From Amycolatopsis nalaikhensis (GTDB lineage Bacteria; Actinomycetota; Actinomycetes; Mycobacteriales; Pseudonocardiaceae): DNA of 64,000 nt. Positions 55,288 to 63,469 of this stretch are shown here, in pieces (position 1 is the stretch's first letter; every line of letters begins with the position of its first letter). Location of the stretch: the NCBI RefSeq assembly GCF_030264295.1, contig NZ_CP127173.1:6455501-6519500 (forward strand), given 5' to 3'. The notes under the pieces were generated by a model. That model was given only the letters and a program-made list of their open reading frames with translations, did no database searches and had not been told where the DNA came from. Made by a program: the position numbers and the translations under genes.

Positions 55288-56586
55288 ATGGCAGACAACT
55301 CCCGGACGCGAGCGCAGCTGCGCCGCGCGGTGCTCTCCAGCTATTTCGGCAGCGTGATCGAGTACTACGACTTCCTGCTCTACGCCACGGCGTCGGCGGT
55401 GGTCTTCAACAAGGTCTTCTTCTCGAACCTGGACCCGGTGATCGGCACCATCGCCAGCCTGGGCACCTTCACCACGGGCTACCTGGCGCGGCCGATCGGC
55501 GGCGTGGTCTTCGGGCACTTCGGCGACCTGCTCGGGCGCAAGCGGATGCTCGTGATCACCATGACGATGATGGGCGTCGCCAGCACGCTGATCGGCATCC
55601 TGCCCACCTACGCGCAGATCGGGGTGTGGGCGCCCATCCTGCTGGTGGTGCTCCGCGTGCTGCAGGGCATCGCCGTCGGCGGGGAGTGGGGCGGTGCCGT
55701 GCTGATGTCGGCCGAGCACGCGACCAGCAGGCGCGGGCTGTGGGCGAGCTTCACCAACGCCGGCGCGCCCAGCGGGATGGTCGTCTCGACGGCGCTGCTC
55801 ACGCTCATGGGCGCGGTGACCACCGACGCGCAGTTCCTCGCGTGGGGCTGGCGCATCCCCTTCCTGCTCAGCGTGGTGCTGCTGGCGATCGGCCTGTTCG
55901 TGCGGCTGAAGGTCCAGGAGACCCCGGTGTTCGCCGCGACGCGTCGTCCGACTGGTGCCCCGCTGCTCGAAGTGCTGCGCCACCCGCGCAACCTGCTGCT
56001 GGCGATCGGCGTCGGCTTCGCCGCGTTCGTCGCGCAGGGCACGCTCACCACCTACGTCCTTTCCTATGCGGTGCAAGCGGGATTCGTCCGGCAGACCGTG
56101 CTCAACGCGATCACGGTGTCCTCGATCGGCGCGGTGCTCGGCATCATCGGCTTCTCGGCGCTGTCCGACCGCGTCGGCCGCCGCCCGGTCGTGCTGGGCG
56201 GCGCGGTGGCGGTCGCGATCGTGGGGTTCCTGCTGTTCCCGTTGATCGACACGGGTTCCGCCGCGTTGCTGACGCTCGCCGTCGTGCTGGGCCAGTCGAT
56301 CGCGCACCCGGCGATGTACGGCCCGCTCGCCGCGCTCTGCACCGAACTGTTCGCCACCCGCACGCGCTACACGGGCGCGTCGCTCGGCTACCAGATCGCG
56401 GGGCTGGGCGCGGGGATCGGGCCGGTCGTGTTCGCGGCCGTCGCCGGGGCGGGCACGGGCGTGATCTCGACGGTGATCGCGGCCTGCTGCCTGCTCACCG
56501 TGGTGTGCGTGCTCATCCTGCGCGAAAGCCACCGGGACGACCTGGCCGAGCCGGTCGCGGAGCGGCTGACGGGAGTGGAGCGGTGA
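55288..56586 (+). CDS. MFS transporter, metabolite:H+ symporter (MHS) family
   Basis: 432 residues, twelve membrane helices. The MHS hallmarks are clear: SSYFGSVIEYYDFLLYATA at the start, GHFGDLLGRKRMLV (loop 2-3), VLQGIAVGGEWGGAVL, and SDRVGRRPVV in the second half. Known members import carboxylates such as shikimate, alpha-ketoglutarate, proline/betaine and aromatic acids. It shares a GTGA overlap with the secreted hydrolase gene, so the hydrolase may release the transported acid outside the cell. Confidence 0.92.
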   Translation: MADNSRTRAQLRRAVLSSYFGSVIEYYDFLLYATASAVVFNKVFFSNLDPVIGTIASLGTFTTGYLARPIGGVVFGHFGDLLGRKRMLVITMTMMGVASTLIGILPTYAQIGVWAPILLVVLRVLQGIAVGGEWGGAVLMSAEHATSRRGLWASFTNAGAPSGMVVSTALLTLMGAVTTDAQFLAWGWRIPFLLSVVLLAIGLFVRLKVQETPVFAATRRPTGAPLLEVLRHPRNLLLAIGVGFAAFVAQGTLTTYVLSYAVQAGFVRQTVLNAITVSSIGAVLGIIGFSALSDRVGRRPVVLGGAVAVAIVGFLLFPLIDTGSAALLTLAVVLGQSIAHPAMYGPLAALCTELFATRTRYTGASLGYQIAGLGAGIGPVVFAAVAGAGTGVISTVIAACCLLTVVCVLILRESHRDDLAEPVAERLTGVER

Positions 56587-57902
56587 AGCTCGTTGCCTGG
56601 GTGTTCGCGGCGGTGCTCGCGGTCGGTCTCGCACCGGCGGCCGAAGCCACCGAAGCCGGGCACCACACCGGAGCACTGCCGGACGGCGCGACGTGGGTCG
56701 CGGACGTCCCGGCCGCGTGGAACGGCACGATCATCTTGTACAGCCACGGTTTCGGCCCGCTGGAGCCGCGGAACGCACCGGACGAGGCGACCGGTCAGGC
56801 GCTGCTCGGCGAGGGGTACGCGCTCGTCGGCTCGTCCTATTCGGGACCGTCGTGGTGGGCGCTGGAGTCCGCGGTCCGCGACCAGTTCGACGCGCTGGCC
56901 GCGCTCGAAGCGCGGATCGGCCCGGCGAAACGCACCATCGCGTGGGGCACGTCGATGGGCGGGCTGGTGAGCGCGCGCGAGGCGGAGGACCACCGCGTCG
57001 ACGGCACCCTGACGACGTGCGGCCTGGTCGCCGGGGCGCTGAACCTCAACGCCTACCAGCTGCACGGCGAGTACGCGCTCGCCCACCTGCTCGCGCCCGA
57101 GCAGTCGATCAAGCTGGTCCGCTACGCGAGCCAGGAGGAAGCGACGGCCGCGGCGTCGACGTTGACGGGGGTCACGAGCGCCGCCCAGGCCACGCCCGCG
57201 GGCCGGGCCCGGATCGCGCTCGCCGCCGCCCTGCTGAACATGCCGACGTGGTACACCGGCCCGACGCCGCCCAGTGACTACGAAACCCAAGAGGCGCACC
57301 AGGAACAGGCGCTGACGGAGTTCGTCCTCGGCTTCGTGCTGACCGGCCGCTACCAGATCGAGCTGGCCGCGGGCGGCAACAGCGCGGCCACCCGCGGCGC
57401 CGACTACGCGGCGATGTTCGCGAGCAGCAGCCACGCGCGCCAGGTCCGCGAGCTGTACCGGCGGGCGGGGCTGAGCCTCGACGCCGACCTGGCGAAGCTC
57501 AGCCGCGACGCGGACATCACGGCCGACCCGGGCGCCGTCACGACGCTGGCCAGGACGTCGGTGCCGACCGGACGCCTGCGTGGGCCGGAACTGAACCTCC
57601 ACACGGTGGCCGACCACCTGGTGCCGGTGGAACAGGAGAACTGGTACGCGCGGCGGGTGGCGTCGGCGGGTGCCGGGCCGTTGCTGCGCCAGGCGTACGT
57701 CGCCGGTGCCGGGCATTGCGCGTTCGAGCCGTCGGAGACGATCGCCGGGCTGCACGCGCTCGAAACCCGCATCACGACGGGCCGGTGGGGGAACGCGGCC
57801 GAGCCCGACGTGCTCAACGCGGTCGCCGGGACGGGCCGCTACACGCGGTTCGCCGTGCCACTCCTGGTGGGTGCGCTCACGCCGGGTCCGCGGGAAAGGT
57901 GA
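56583..57902 (+). CDS. Secreted alpha/beta hydrolase
   Basis: 439 residues from GTG 56583, overlapping the MFS stop. Signal peptide 1-22 ending AAEA; mature enzyme with YSHGFGPLEPR (oxyanion loop), nucleophile elbow GTSMGG with Ser124, and a late catalytic His in GAGHCAFEP; the acid is probably in HTVADHLVP. The fold resembles large secreted esterases or peptidases of unknown substrate. Exported, then its product may be taken up by the MHS transporter encoded upstream. Confidence 0.82.
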   Translation: MKLVAWVFAAVLAVGLAPAAEATEAGHHTGALPDGATWVADVPAAWNGTIILYSHGFGPLEPRNAPDEATGQALLGEGYALVGSSYSGPSWWALESAVRDQFDALAALEARIGPAKRTIAWGTSMGGLVSAREAEDHRVDGTLTTCGLVAGALNLNAYQLHGEYALAHLLAPEQSIKLVRYASQEEATAAASTLTGVTSAAQATPAGRARIALAAALLNMPTWYTGPTPPSDYETQEAHQEQALTEFVLGFVLTGRYQIELAAGGNSAATRGADYAAMFASSSHARQVRELYRRAGLSLDADLAKLSRDADITADPGAVTTLARTSVPTGRLRGPELNLHTVADHLVPVEQENWYARRVASAGAGPLLRQAYVAGAGHCAFEPSETIAGLHALETRITTGRWGNAAEPDVLNAVAGTGRYTRFAVPLLVGALTPGPRER

Positions 57903-57918
57903 CGTGCCGCCCAGTCGA

Positions 57919-57977
57919 GATGCGCTGAAGGGCCCTTTCCTCGCATCAGATGCGAGGAAAGGGCCCTTCAGCGCATC
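57919..57977. repeat. CTGAAGGG repeat element, perfect 29-bp palindrome
   Basis: Arms 57919-57947 and 57949-57977 are exact inverted copies around a single base, containing CTGAAGGGCCCTTTCCTCGCATC; a divergent extra half copy (CGTCCCCTTCAGCTCGG) follows to about 58005. It lies between the convergent hydrolase and TetR genes and would form a very stable bidirectional terminator. Same family as 44992-45070. Confidence 0.9.
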
Positions 57978-57997
57978 AGATGAGACGAACGTCCCCT

Positions 57998-58687
57998 TCA
58001 GCTCGGTCGGCCGCGGAGGCTGGCTCCGATGCCGTCGAGGAGGTAGCCGAGCCCGGCCTCGAAGATCTCGTCGGCGTCGAGGTGGACGGCGTCGCGGATG
58101 ACCGTCGCCAGCGCGGGGAACCGGCCGGTCGCGAAAGTCCGCTCCAGGTAGGGGCCGTACGCTCGCTGCCACTGCCGCTTGTCCATCCCGCTGGTGCGTT
58201 CGGCGCGGCGCTCGGCGATCTCCCGGCGCACCGCGCCGATCACGTACGAGTTCACCGCGTCGACCACCGGCATGACGCGGTCGACGTCGACGCCGTCCAT
58301 CGCGGCCACCACGGCCTCGCCCCTGGCCAATGCGTTCGGGCCGAGCTGGGGCCGCCCGCCGAGCAGATCGGCGAACCACTCGTGCCGGTGGGCGGCGCGG
58401 CGGGTCAGCTCGGCCACGGACCGCAGGACCTCGCGCCACCCGCTGCCGGTCGGCCGGATCTCGGCGTACACCGCGTCGACCATCAGGTCGAGCAGTTCGT
58501 CCTTGCCTTCGATGTAGCCGTAGAGCCGCATCGGCCCGGCGTCCAGCGCGGCGGCGACCTTGCGCAGCGACACCGCTTCCAGGCCGTCCGCGTCGGCCAG
58601 CCGGATCGCCGCCCGCACGATCAGCTCGCGGCTCAGCGGGGCCGGCACCGGGCGTTCCGGCGGCTCCGGCCGTTCCCACACCACCAT
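57998..58687 (-). CDS. TetR-family regulator (tetracycline-repressor-like C domain)
   Basis: 229 residues from ATG 58687, placed 10 nt after a TATAAG -10 (58697-58702), so nearly leaderless; longer frames cross the operator. DNA-binding domain: LSRELIVRAAIRLADADGLEAVSLRKVAAALDAGPMRLYGYIEGKDELLDLMVDAVYAEI; C-terminal TetR_C-like core with GGRPQLGPNAL, VDAVNSYVIGAVRREIAE. Divergent from a TetX-like monooxygenase with a 32-bp operator between them: a drug- or polyketide-responsive repressor. Confidence 0.9.
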   Translation of the reverse strand: MVVWERPEPPERPVPAPLSRELIVRAAIRLADADGLEAVSLRKVAAALDAGPMRLYGYIEGKDELLDLMVDAVYAEIRPTGSGWREVLRSVAELTRRAAHRHEWFADLLGGRPQLGPNALARGEAVVAAMDGVDVDRVMPVVDAVNSYVIGAVRREIAERRAERTSGMDKRQWQRAYGPYLERTFATGRFPALATVIRDAVHLDADEIFEAGLGYLLDGIGASLRGRPS

Positions 58688-58712
58688 GGCGCCGACCTTA
58701 TACCGCATCGTT

Positions 58713-58744
58713 CGATACAGTGTATTGAGAAATACACCGTATCG
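58713..58744. promoter_or_regulatory. TetR operator between the repressor and the monooxygenase
   Basis: CGATACAGTGTATT (58713-58726), 4 nt, AATACACCGTATCG (58731-58744): 14-bp arms with one mismatch. Centred in the 70-nt divergent gap and directly followed by the monooxygenase ribosome site GGAGGG. Confidence 0.82.
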
Positions 58745-58757
58745 GAGGGATGCGACC

Positions 58758-59867
58758 ATGACCATCGCGATCATCGGAGCGGGCCCGGGCGGCCTGGCCC
58801 TCGCCCGGGTACTGCACGTCCACGGCCTCGAGGCCGTCGTCTACGAGCGTGAGCCGTCCCGCGACGCCCGCGGCCAGGGCGGCATGCTCGACATCCACTC
58901 CGGGCAGCGGGCGCTGCGCGAGGCCGGCCTGCTCGAGGAGTTCTTCGCGATCGCCCGCGGGGAAGGCCAGGACATGCGCCTGCTCGAGCCGGACGGCACG
59001 CTGCTGCTGCAGGAGGACACGCCCGACGACGCCCCGCTCGACCGCCCCGAGGTCGACCGCGCCGACCTGCGCGCGCTGCTGCTGGACTCGCTCCCCGAAG
59101 GCACCGTGCGCTGGGGGTACGCCTACCGCTCCGCGGGCGACGGCGTGGTGCACTTCGCCGACGGCCGCAGCACGCGGTACGACCTGCTGGTCGGCGCGGA
59201 CGGTGCGCAGTCCCGCGTCCGCGCGCTGCTCACCGACGCGCGTCCGGAGCACCTCGGTCAGAACTCCGTCGAGATCGGCATCCCCGACATCGACCGCACG
59301 CACCCCGACCTCTCGGCGATGGTCGGCCGCGGCAACTACTGGGTGTTCGGCGACGGGATTTCCCTGGCGGCGCAACGCAACGGCGACGGCCGTGTCCGCA
59401 TCGGCATCAACTTCTTCAACACCGGCGAGGACTGGTTCGCCACCAGCGGGATCCCGTTCGACGACCCGGCCGCCGCTCGGGCACGCCTGATCGAACTGCT
59501 CCCCGGCTGGCACCCGCGAGTCACGGCACTGATCGAGGCGTGCGACGACGTCGTCGTGCCGCGGCCGCTCACGACGCTCCCGGTCGGCCTGACGTGGCCG
59601 TCCCGGCCGGACGTCACCTTGATCGGCGACGCCGCGCACCTGATGCCGCCGGTGGGGCAGGGCGCCAACCAGGCGTTGCTCGACGGAGCTTTCCTGGCGC
59701 TCGCGCTGGCCGCGCACCCGGACGACATCCCGGCCGCCGTCGAGGAGTACGAGCGCGAGATGTTCGAGCGCACCGGCGCGGCCGCCCGGATGTCGGCGGA
59801 CATGCAGGAGCTGCTGATGTCCCCGGACGCGGCCCGGCGGCTGCTCGAGTTCTTCCAACCGGGCTGA
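58758..59867 (+). CDS. FAD-dependent monooxygenase, TetX-like
   Basis: 369 residues. FAD motif 1 IIGAGPGGLALARVL (GxGxxG at 7-12), YEREPSRDARGQGGMLDIHSGQ, the DGxxS variant VGADGAQSRVRALL, and the GDAAHLMPPVGQGANQALLDG FAD-ribityl motif. Length and the GGMLDIHSGQRAL segment match TetX-type flavin monooxygenases, which hydroxylate tetracyclines and related polyketides. Controlled by the divergent TetR. Could be resistance or an unlinked tailoring activity; no biosynthetic genes are nearby. Confidence 0.9.
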   Translation: MTIAIIGAGPGGLALARVLHVHGLEAVVYEREPSRDARGQGGMLDIHSGQRALREAGLLEEFFAIARGEGQDMRLLEPDGTLLLQEDTPDDAPLDRPEVDRADLRALLLDSLPEGTVRWGYAYRSAGDGVVHFADGRSTRYDLLVGADGAQSRVRALLTDARPEHLGQNSVEIGIPDIDRTHPDLSAMVGRGNYWVFGDGISLAAQRNGDGRVRIGINFFNTGEDWFATSGIPFDDPAAARARLIELLPGWHPRVTALIEACDDVVVPRPLTTLPVGLTWPSRPDVTLIGDAAHLMPPVGQGANQALLDGAFLALALAAHPDDIPAAVEEYEREMFERTGAAARMSADMQELLMSPDAARRLLEFFQPG

Positions 59868-59903
59868 GGGGCCCGGGCTGCGGAGGGGGCTTGACCTGGC
59901 TAG

Positions 59904-59917
59904 ATTACGTTTGTAAT
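59904..59917 (+). promoter_or_regulatory. Operator overlapping the start codon of the second TetR gene
   Basis: ATTAC (59904-59908), GTTT, GTAAT (59913-59917): perfect palindrome that includes the A and T of the ATG at 59916. TAGATT (59901-59906) is a plausible -10 for a leaderless message, so repressor binding would cover the promoter and the start. Confidence 0.6.
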
Positions 59918-60518
59918 GTCACCGCCACCGGAGGAGGTGGGTCGCACGTCGAGCCGCACGGGGCGGCGGGCCCCCGAAGAGAGGAAACGGGCGCTGCAGC
60001 AGGCCGCTGTCGAGGTTGTCGCCCGGGAAGGAGTTCGAGGCCTGACCTACCGGGCCGTCGCCGCCGCGGCCGGGGTCACCACCGGGGCCGTGCAGCACCA
60101 CTTCGCCTCGCTCGACGACCTGTTGCGGTCGTCGCTCGACTGGGTGCTCGAAGAAAGCAGCGAAAACGGTCTGCTCGGTGCGCGGACGGGTGTTTTCGCC
60201 GACGGCGCGAATGTTCGCAAACGATTCACCGAAAGCGCCGACATTCAGGTTTTCCAATATCGGCTCGTCGTGGAATCGCGGGTGCGGGAAGAGTTGCGGC
60301 CCGTTGTCCGGCGCCTCTACGACAGTTATCTCGCGGCCGTCGCCAAGGATCTGGCGGCAGCGGGGAAAGAGCCGCCCGAGGGTCTGGCCGCGCTCGTCTA
60401 CTACGCCCTCGACGGCATGTTCCTGCACCAGGTAGCCGATCCCGAGGCCGATCCCGGTGCCGCGCTCGACGCCTTGCGGATGCTCCTCGAGGCGGCGGCC
60501 CACCCGGTCGCCCGCTGA
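59916..60518 (+). CDS. TetR-family regulator (leaderless)
   Basis: 200 residues from ATG 59916. HTH: PEERKRALQQAAVEVVAREGVRGLTYRAVAAAAGVTTGAVQHHFASLDDLL; C-terminal domain with RLVVESRVREELRPVVRRLYDSYLAAVAK. The codons from about 60140 to 60290 are visibly richer in A and T than neighbouring genes. It has its own palindrome at the start codon and a strong terminator behind it, so it is a separate unit from both neighbours. Its target may be itself and the following catabolic operon. Confidence 0.88.
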   Translation: MSPPPEEVGRTSSRTGRRAPEERKRALQQAAVEVVAREGVRGLTYRAVAAAAGVTTGAVQHHFASLDDLLRSSLDWVLEESSENGLLGARTGVFADGANVRKRFTESADIQVFQYRLVVESRVREELRPVVRRLYDSYLAAVAKDLAAAGKEPPEGLAALVYYALDGMFLHQVADPEADPGAALDALRMLLEAAAHPVAR

Positions 60519-60524
60519 ACAAAC

Positions 60525-60579
60525 GGCGGTCGCCCGCTCGTCTCCGATGCGGAGACGAGTGGCGGCCGCCTTTTTCTTT
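60525..60579 (+). terminator. Rho-independent terminator after the TetR gene
   Basis: GGCGGTCGCCCGCTCGTCTCC (60525-60545) pairs with GGAGACGAGTGGCGGCCGCC (60551-60570) with a few mismatches, loop GATGC, followed by TTTTTCTTT (60571-60579). A classical intrinsic terminator, rare in this G+C-rich window. Confidence 0.88.
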
Positions 60580-60628
60580 CCCCGGACTTCGGGGCTTGGT
60601 GAAGATTCCGGAATTTTCGCCGTTCAGG

Positions 60629-60645
60629 TGTTGACTTAGTCAACA
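60629..60645. promoter_or_regulatory. Operator/promoter upstream of the aldehyde dehydrogenase operon
   Basis: TGTTGAC (60629-60635), TTA, GTCAACA (60639-60645): perfect 17-bp palindrome that contains a consensus -35 TTGACT (60631-60636), 52 bp before the ALDH start. Its regulator may be the TetR gene just upstream or an unlinked protein. Confidence 0.6.
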
Positions 60646-60696
60646 GCGGCGGTTCAGACTTCGTGGCCGGAAACCACGGATGGGAAAGGTGTTCGG

Positions 60697-62130
60697 ATGT
60701 CAGCGACTTTGCTGGTCGACGGGAACTGGATCGCCGACGGCCCGGCGTTCGACGTCGTCGACCCCGCGAGCCTCGAGCCGATCGGGTCCGCGTCGGACGC
60801 CGGGGCCGAGCACGCCCGTGCCGCCCTCGACGCCGCGTCGGCCGCCTTCCGGGAGTGGGCCGACACGGATCCGGAGACCCGCGGCGGCCACCTCCGCGCG
60901 GCCGCCGCCGCGATCCGGGCCCGAAGCTCGGAGCTGGCCCGGCTGCTCACCCGGGAGAACGGCAAGCCGCTGGCCGAAGCCAGGGGAGAGCTGCTCAACG
61001 GCGCCCGGATGCTCGAATGGGCCGCCGAAGAGGGGCGGCGGGCGAACGGCCGGGTGACGCCGTCGAGCGCGGCCGGCCCCGGGCTGGTGCTGCGGAGCCC
61101 GGTCGGGCCGGTGCTCGCGATCACGCCGTGGAACTTCCCGGCCAGCATGCTGCTGCGCAAGGTCGGGCTCGCGCTGGCGGCCGGCTGCCCGGTGATCGCC
61201 AAGCCCGCCGAGCAGACCCCGCTGATCGCGACCGCGCTGCTGGAGATCCTGCAGGAGACCGGGCTTCCCGCCGGTGTCCTGCAGTCGCTGACCACCTCGC
61301 GCCCGGCCGAGCTGGTCGACGCGCTGCTGGCCGACGGCCGCCTGCGCAAGATGAGCTTCACCGGTTCCACCGAGGTCGGTCTCGGCCTGTTGCGGCGCAC
61401 CGGTTCCGTGCTGCGCCGGACGTCGCTCGAAATGGGTGGCCACTCGCCGGCGATCGTCTTCGCGGACGCCGACCTCGAAGCCGCCGCGGCCGGGCTGGTG
61501 ACGGCGAAGTTCTTCAACGCCGGGCAGAGCTGTACCGCGCTCAACCGGCTCTACGTGCACCGGAGCGTCCACGACGACCTGCTTGCCCTGATCGAGAAGA
61601 AGACGGCCGCGCTGCGGGTCGGCCGCGGCGACACCGACGGCGTCACCGTGGGCCCGCTGATCGACGCGGCCGGGCTGGCGAAGGTCGAGCGGCAGGTCGC
61701 CGACGCCGTCGAGCACGGCGCCCGCGTCGTCGTCGGCGGAAGCCGGTGGGAACCCGGCGATCCCGCGCTGCGCGGGCACTTCTTCCAGCCGACGGTCCTC
61801 GCCGGCGTGACGCCCGAGATGCTGATCTCCCGCGAAGAGACCTTCGGGCCGGTGCTGGCCGTCGCGGCCTTCGACCACGACGACGAAGCCGTCGACCTCG
61901 CCAACGCGACCGAATACGGCCTGGCCGCCTACGTCTTCGGTACCGACCTGCGCCGCGTCTGGCGCGCGCTCGACCGGCTCGACTTCGGCGTCATCGGCGT
62001 CAACGACCCCGCCCCGGTTCGCCCCGAACTGCCGTTCGGCGGGCAGAAGAACTCCGGCCAGGAACGCGAAGGCGGCAGCGAAGGCATCGAGGCCTACACC
62101 GAGGCCAAAGCCGTCGCCCTCCGCTTCTGA
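60697..62130 (+). CDS. Aldehyde dehydrogenase (succinate-/aminobutyraldehyde-type)
   Basis: 477 residues. ITPWNFPASMLLRKVGLALAAG (cofactor wall), GSTEVG nicotinamide loop, catalytic Glu245 (LEMGGHSP) and Cys279 (NAGQSC), ending GGQKNSGQEREGGSEGIEAYTE as in succinate-semialdehyde dehydrogenases. With the class III aminotransferase and a polyamine-type binding lipoprotein behind it, the likely job is oxidising the semialdehyde made by the aminotransferase (for example succinate semialdehyde from GABA). Confidence 0.92.
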   Translation: MSATLLVDGNWIADGPAFDVVDPASLEPIGSASDAGAEHARAALDAASAAFREWADTDPETRGGHLRAAAAAIRARSSELARLLTRENGKPLAEARGELLNGARMLEWAAEEGRRANGRVTPSSAAGPGLVLRSPVGPVLAITPWNFPASMLLRKVGLALAAGCPVIAKPAEQTPLIATALLEILQETGLPAGVLQSLTTSRPAELVDALLADGRLRKMSFTGSTEVGLGLLRRTGSVLRRTSLEMGGHSPAIVFADADLEAAAAGLVTAKFFNAGQSCTALNRLYVHRSVHDDLLALIEKKTAALRVGRGDTDGVTVGPLIDAAGLAKVERQVADAVEHGARVVVGGSRWEPGDPALRGHFFQPTVLAGVTPEMLISREETFGPVLAVAAFDHDDEAVDLANATEYGLAAYVFGTDLRRVWRALDRLDFGVIGVNDPAPVRPELPFGGQKNSGQEREGGSEGIEAYTEAKAVALRF

Positions 62131-62150
62131 CCCGCTGCGAAAGGAAACCC

Positions 62151-63458
62151 GTGACCACCACGACCGACGCGCCCGCGTCGCCGACCGCCGAGCTCGCCGA
62201 CCTCGACCGGCGCCGGCTCATCCACCCCCACACCGTCATCGGCGCCCCGGCCGAACCGCTCGTCCTCGACCGCGGCGAAGGAGCCCTGCTCTGGGACACC
62301 GAAGGGCGGCAGTACATCGACGGCACCTGCGGACTGTGGCAGTGCCCGGTCGGGCACGGCCGGGCCGAGCTGGCCGCCGTCGCCGCCGAGCAGATCGGCA
62401 GGCTGGAGTTCTACTCGTCCTTCGGCGACTACTCCAACGCCCCCTCGATCCGGCTCGCCGACCGGCTGCTGTCGCTGGCGCCCGCCGGGCTGGAGCGCGT
62501 CTTCCTCACCAACGGCGGCTCCGAGGGCAACGAGACCGCGATCAAGCTGGCCCGCTTGGCCCACCACCACGCCGGCTCGCCCGAGCGCACGGTGATCCTC
62601 GCCCGCACCGGCGGCTACCACGGCATGGGCGGCGGCTCGCTGGCCGCGACCGGGATCGACGGCCTGCGCGCCGGGTACGGCCCGCTCGTCCCCGGCGTCG
62701 AGTGGCTCGGCAAGCCGCACGGCCTCGAGCACGGCCCGGACGCGACCGACCGGCTCGTCGAAGAGCTGGAACGGCGCATCGAGGAAATCGGCGCGCACCG
62801 CATCGCCGCGTTCATCGGCGAGCCGGTCCTCGGCGTCGGCGGCATGGTGCCGCCGCCGGAGGGGTACTGGCCGCGTGTGCAGGAAGTGTTGCGCCGCAAC
62901 GGAATCTTGCTCATCGTGGACGAGATCGTCACGGCGTTCGGGCGCACCGGGCACTGGTTCGGCAGCGAGCACTTCGGCATCGAACCCGACATGGTCGTCC
63001 TGGCGAAGGGCCTCACCAGCGGGTACATCCCGATGGGCGCGGTCCTGATCGGACAGCGGGTGCTCGACCTGGCCGACGGCGCGACCTTCCTGCATGGCTT
63101 CACCTACAACGGCCACCCCGTCGGCTCGGCGGTCGCGCTGGCCAACCTCGACATCATCGAGCGGGAGAACCTCCTGGAGCGGGCCCGCGTCCTCGGCGAG
63201 CGGCTGCGGGAGCGGCTCGAACCGCTGACGGAGCTGCCGCACGTCCGCGAGGTCCGCGGCGTCGGCCTGATGCTCGGCATCGAGTTCGACGGCGCCACGC
63301 CCACCGCGCCCGTGCAGGCGGGCTGCCGCGCGGACGGCGTCGTGGTGCGAGCCTCCGGCGCCAGCATCGTGCTCTCGCCGCCGCTGGTGATCACCGAGGC
63401 GCAGGTCGACACGCTCGCCGACGTCCTGTGCCGCCACGTCGCCGCGGCCGCGGGCTGA
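62151..63458 (+). CDS. Class III aminotransferase (GABA/diamine type)
   Basis: 435 residues from GTG 62151 (AAAGGAAA 5 nt upstream). LWDTEGRQYIDGTCGLWQCPVGHG, TNGGSEGNETAIKLAR, the PLP Asp in LIVDEIVTAFGRTG, and the Schiff-base lysine in MVVLAKGLTSGYIPMGAVL; YNGHPVGSAVALANLDI closes the active site. Omega-aminotransferase moving the terminal amino group of GABA, putrescine or beta-alanine to pyruvate or oxoglutarate. 20 nt behind the ALDH, 11 nt before the binding protein: one operon. Confidence 0.92.
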   Translation: MTTTTDAPASPTAELADLDRRRLIHPHTVIGAPAEPLVLDRGEGALLWDTEGRQYIDGTCGLWQCPVGHGRAELAAVAAEQIGRLEFYSSFGDYSNAPSIRLADRLLSLAPAGLERVFLTNGGSEGNETAIKLARLAHHHAGSPERTVILARTGGYHGMGGGSLAATGIDGLRAGYGPLVPGVEWLGKPHGLEHGPDATDRLVEELERRIEEIGAHRIAAFIGEPVLGVGGMVPPPEGYWPRVQEVLRRNGILLIVDEIVTAFGRTGHWFGSEHFGIEPDMVVLAKGLTSGYIPMGAVLIGQRVLDLADGATFLHGFTYNGHPVGSAVALANLDIIERENLLERARVLGERLRERLEPLTELPHVREVRGVGLMLGIEFDGATPTAPVQAGCRADGVVVRASGASIVLSPPLVITEAQVDTLADVLCRHVAAAAG

Positions 63459-63469
63459 GGGGAGGGACC

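Noticed and set aside
60663..63458. Single 931-codon frame joining ALDH-antiframe and aminotransferase
   Set aside because: The first half is an out-of-frame reading of the ALDH gene; the aminotransferase starts at GTG 62151 with its own ribosome site.
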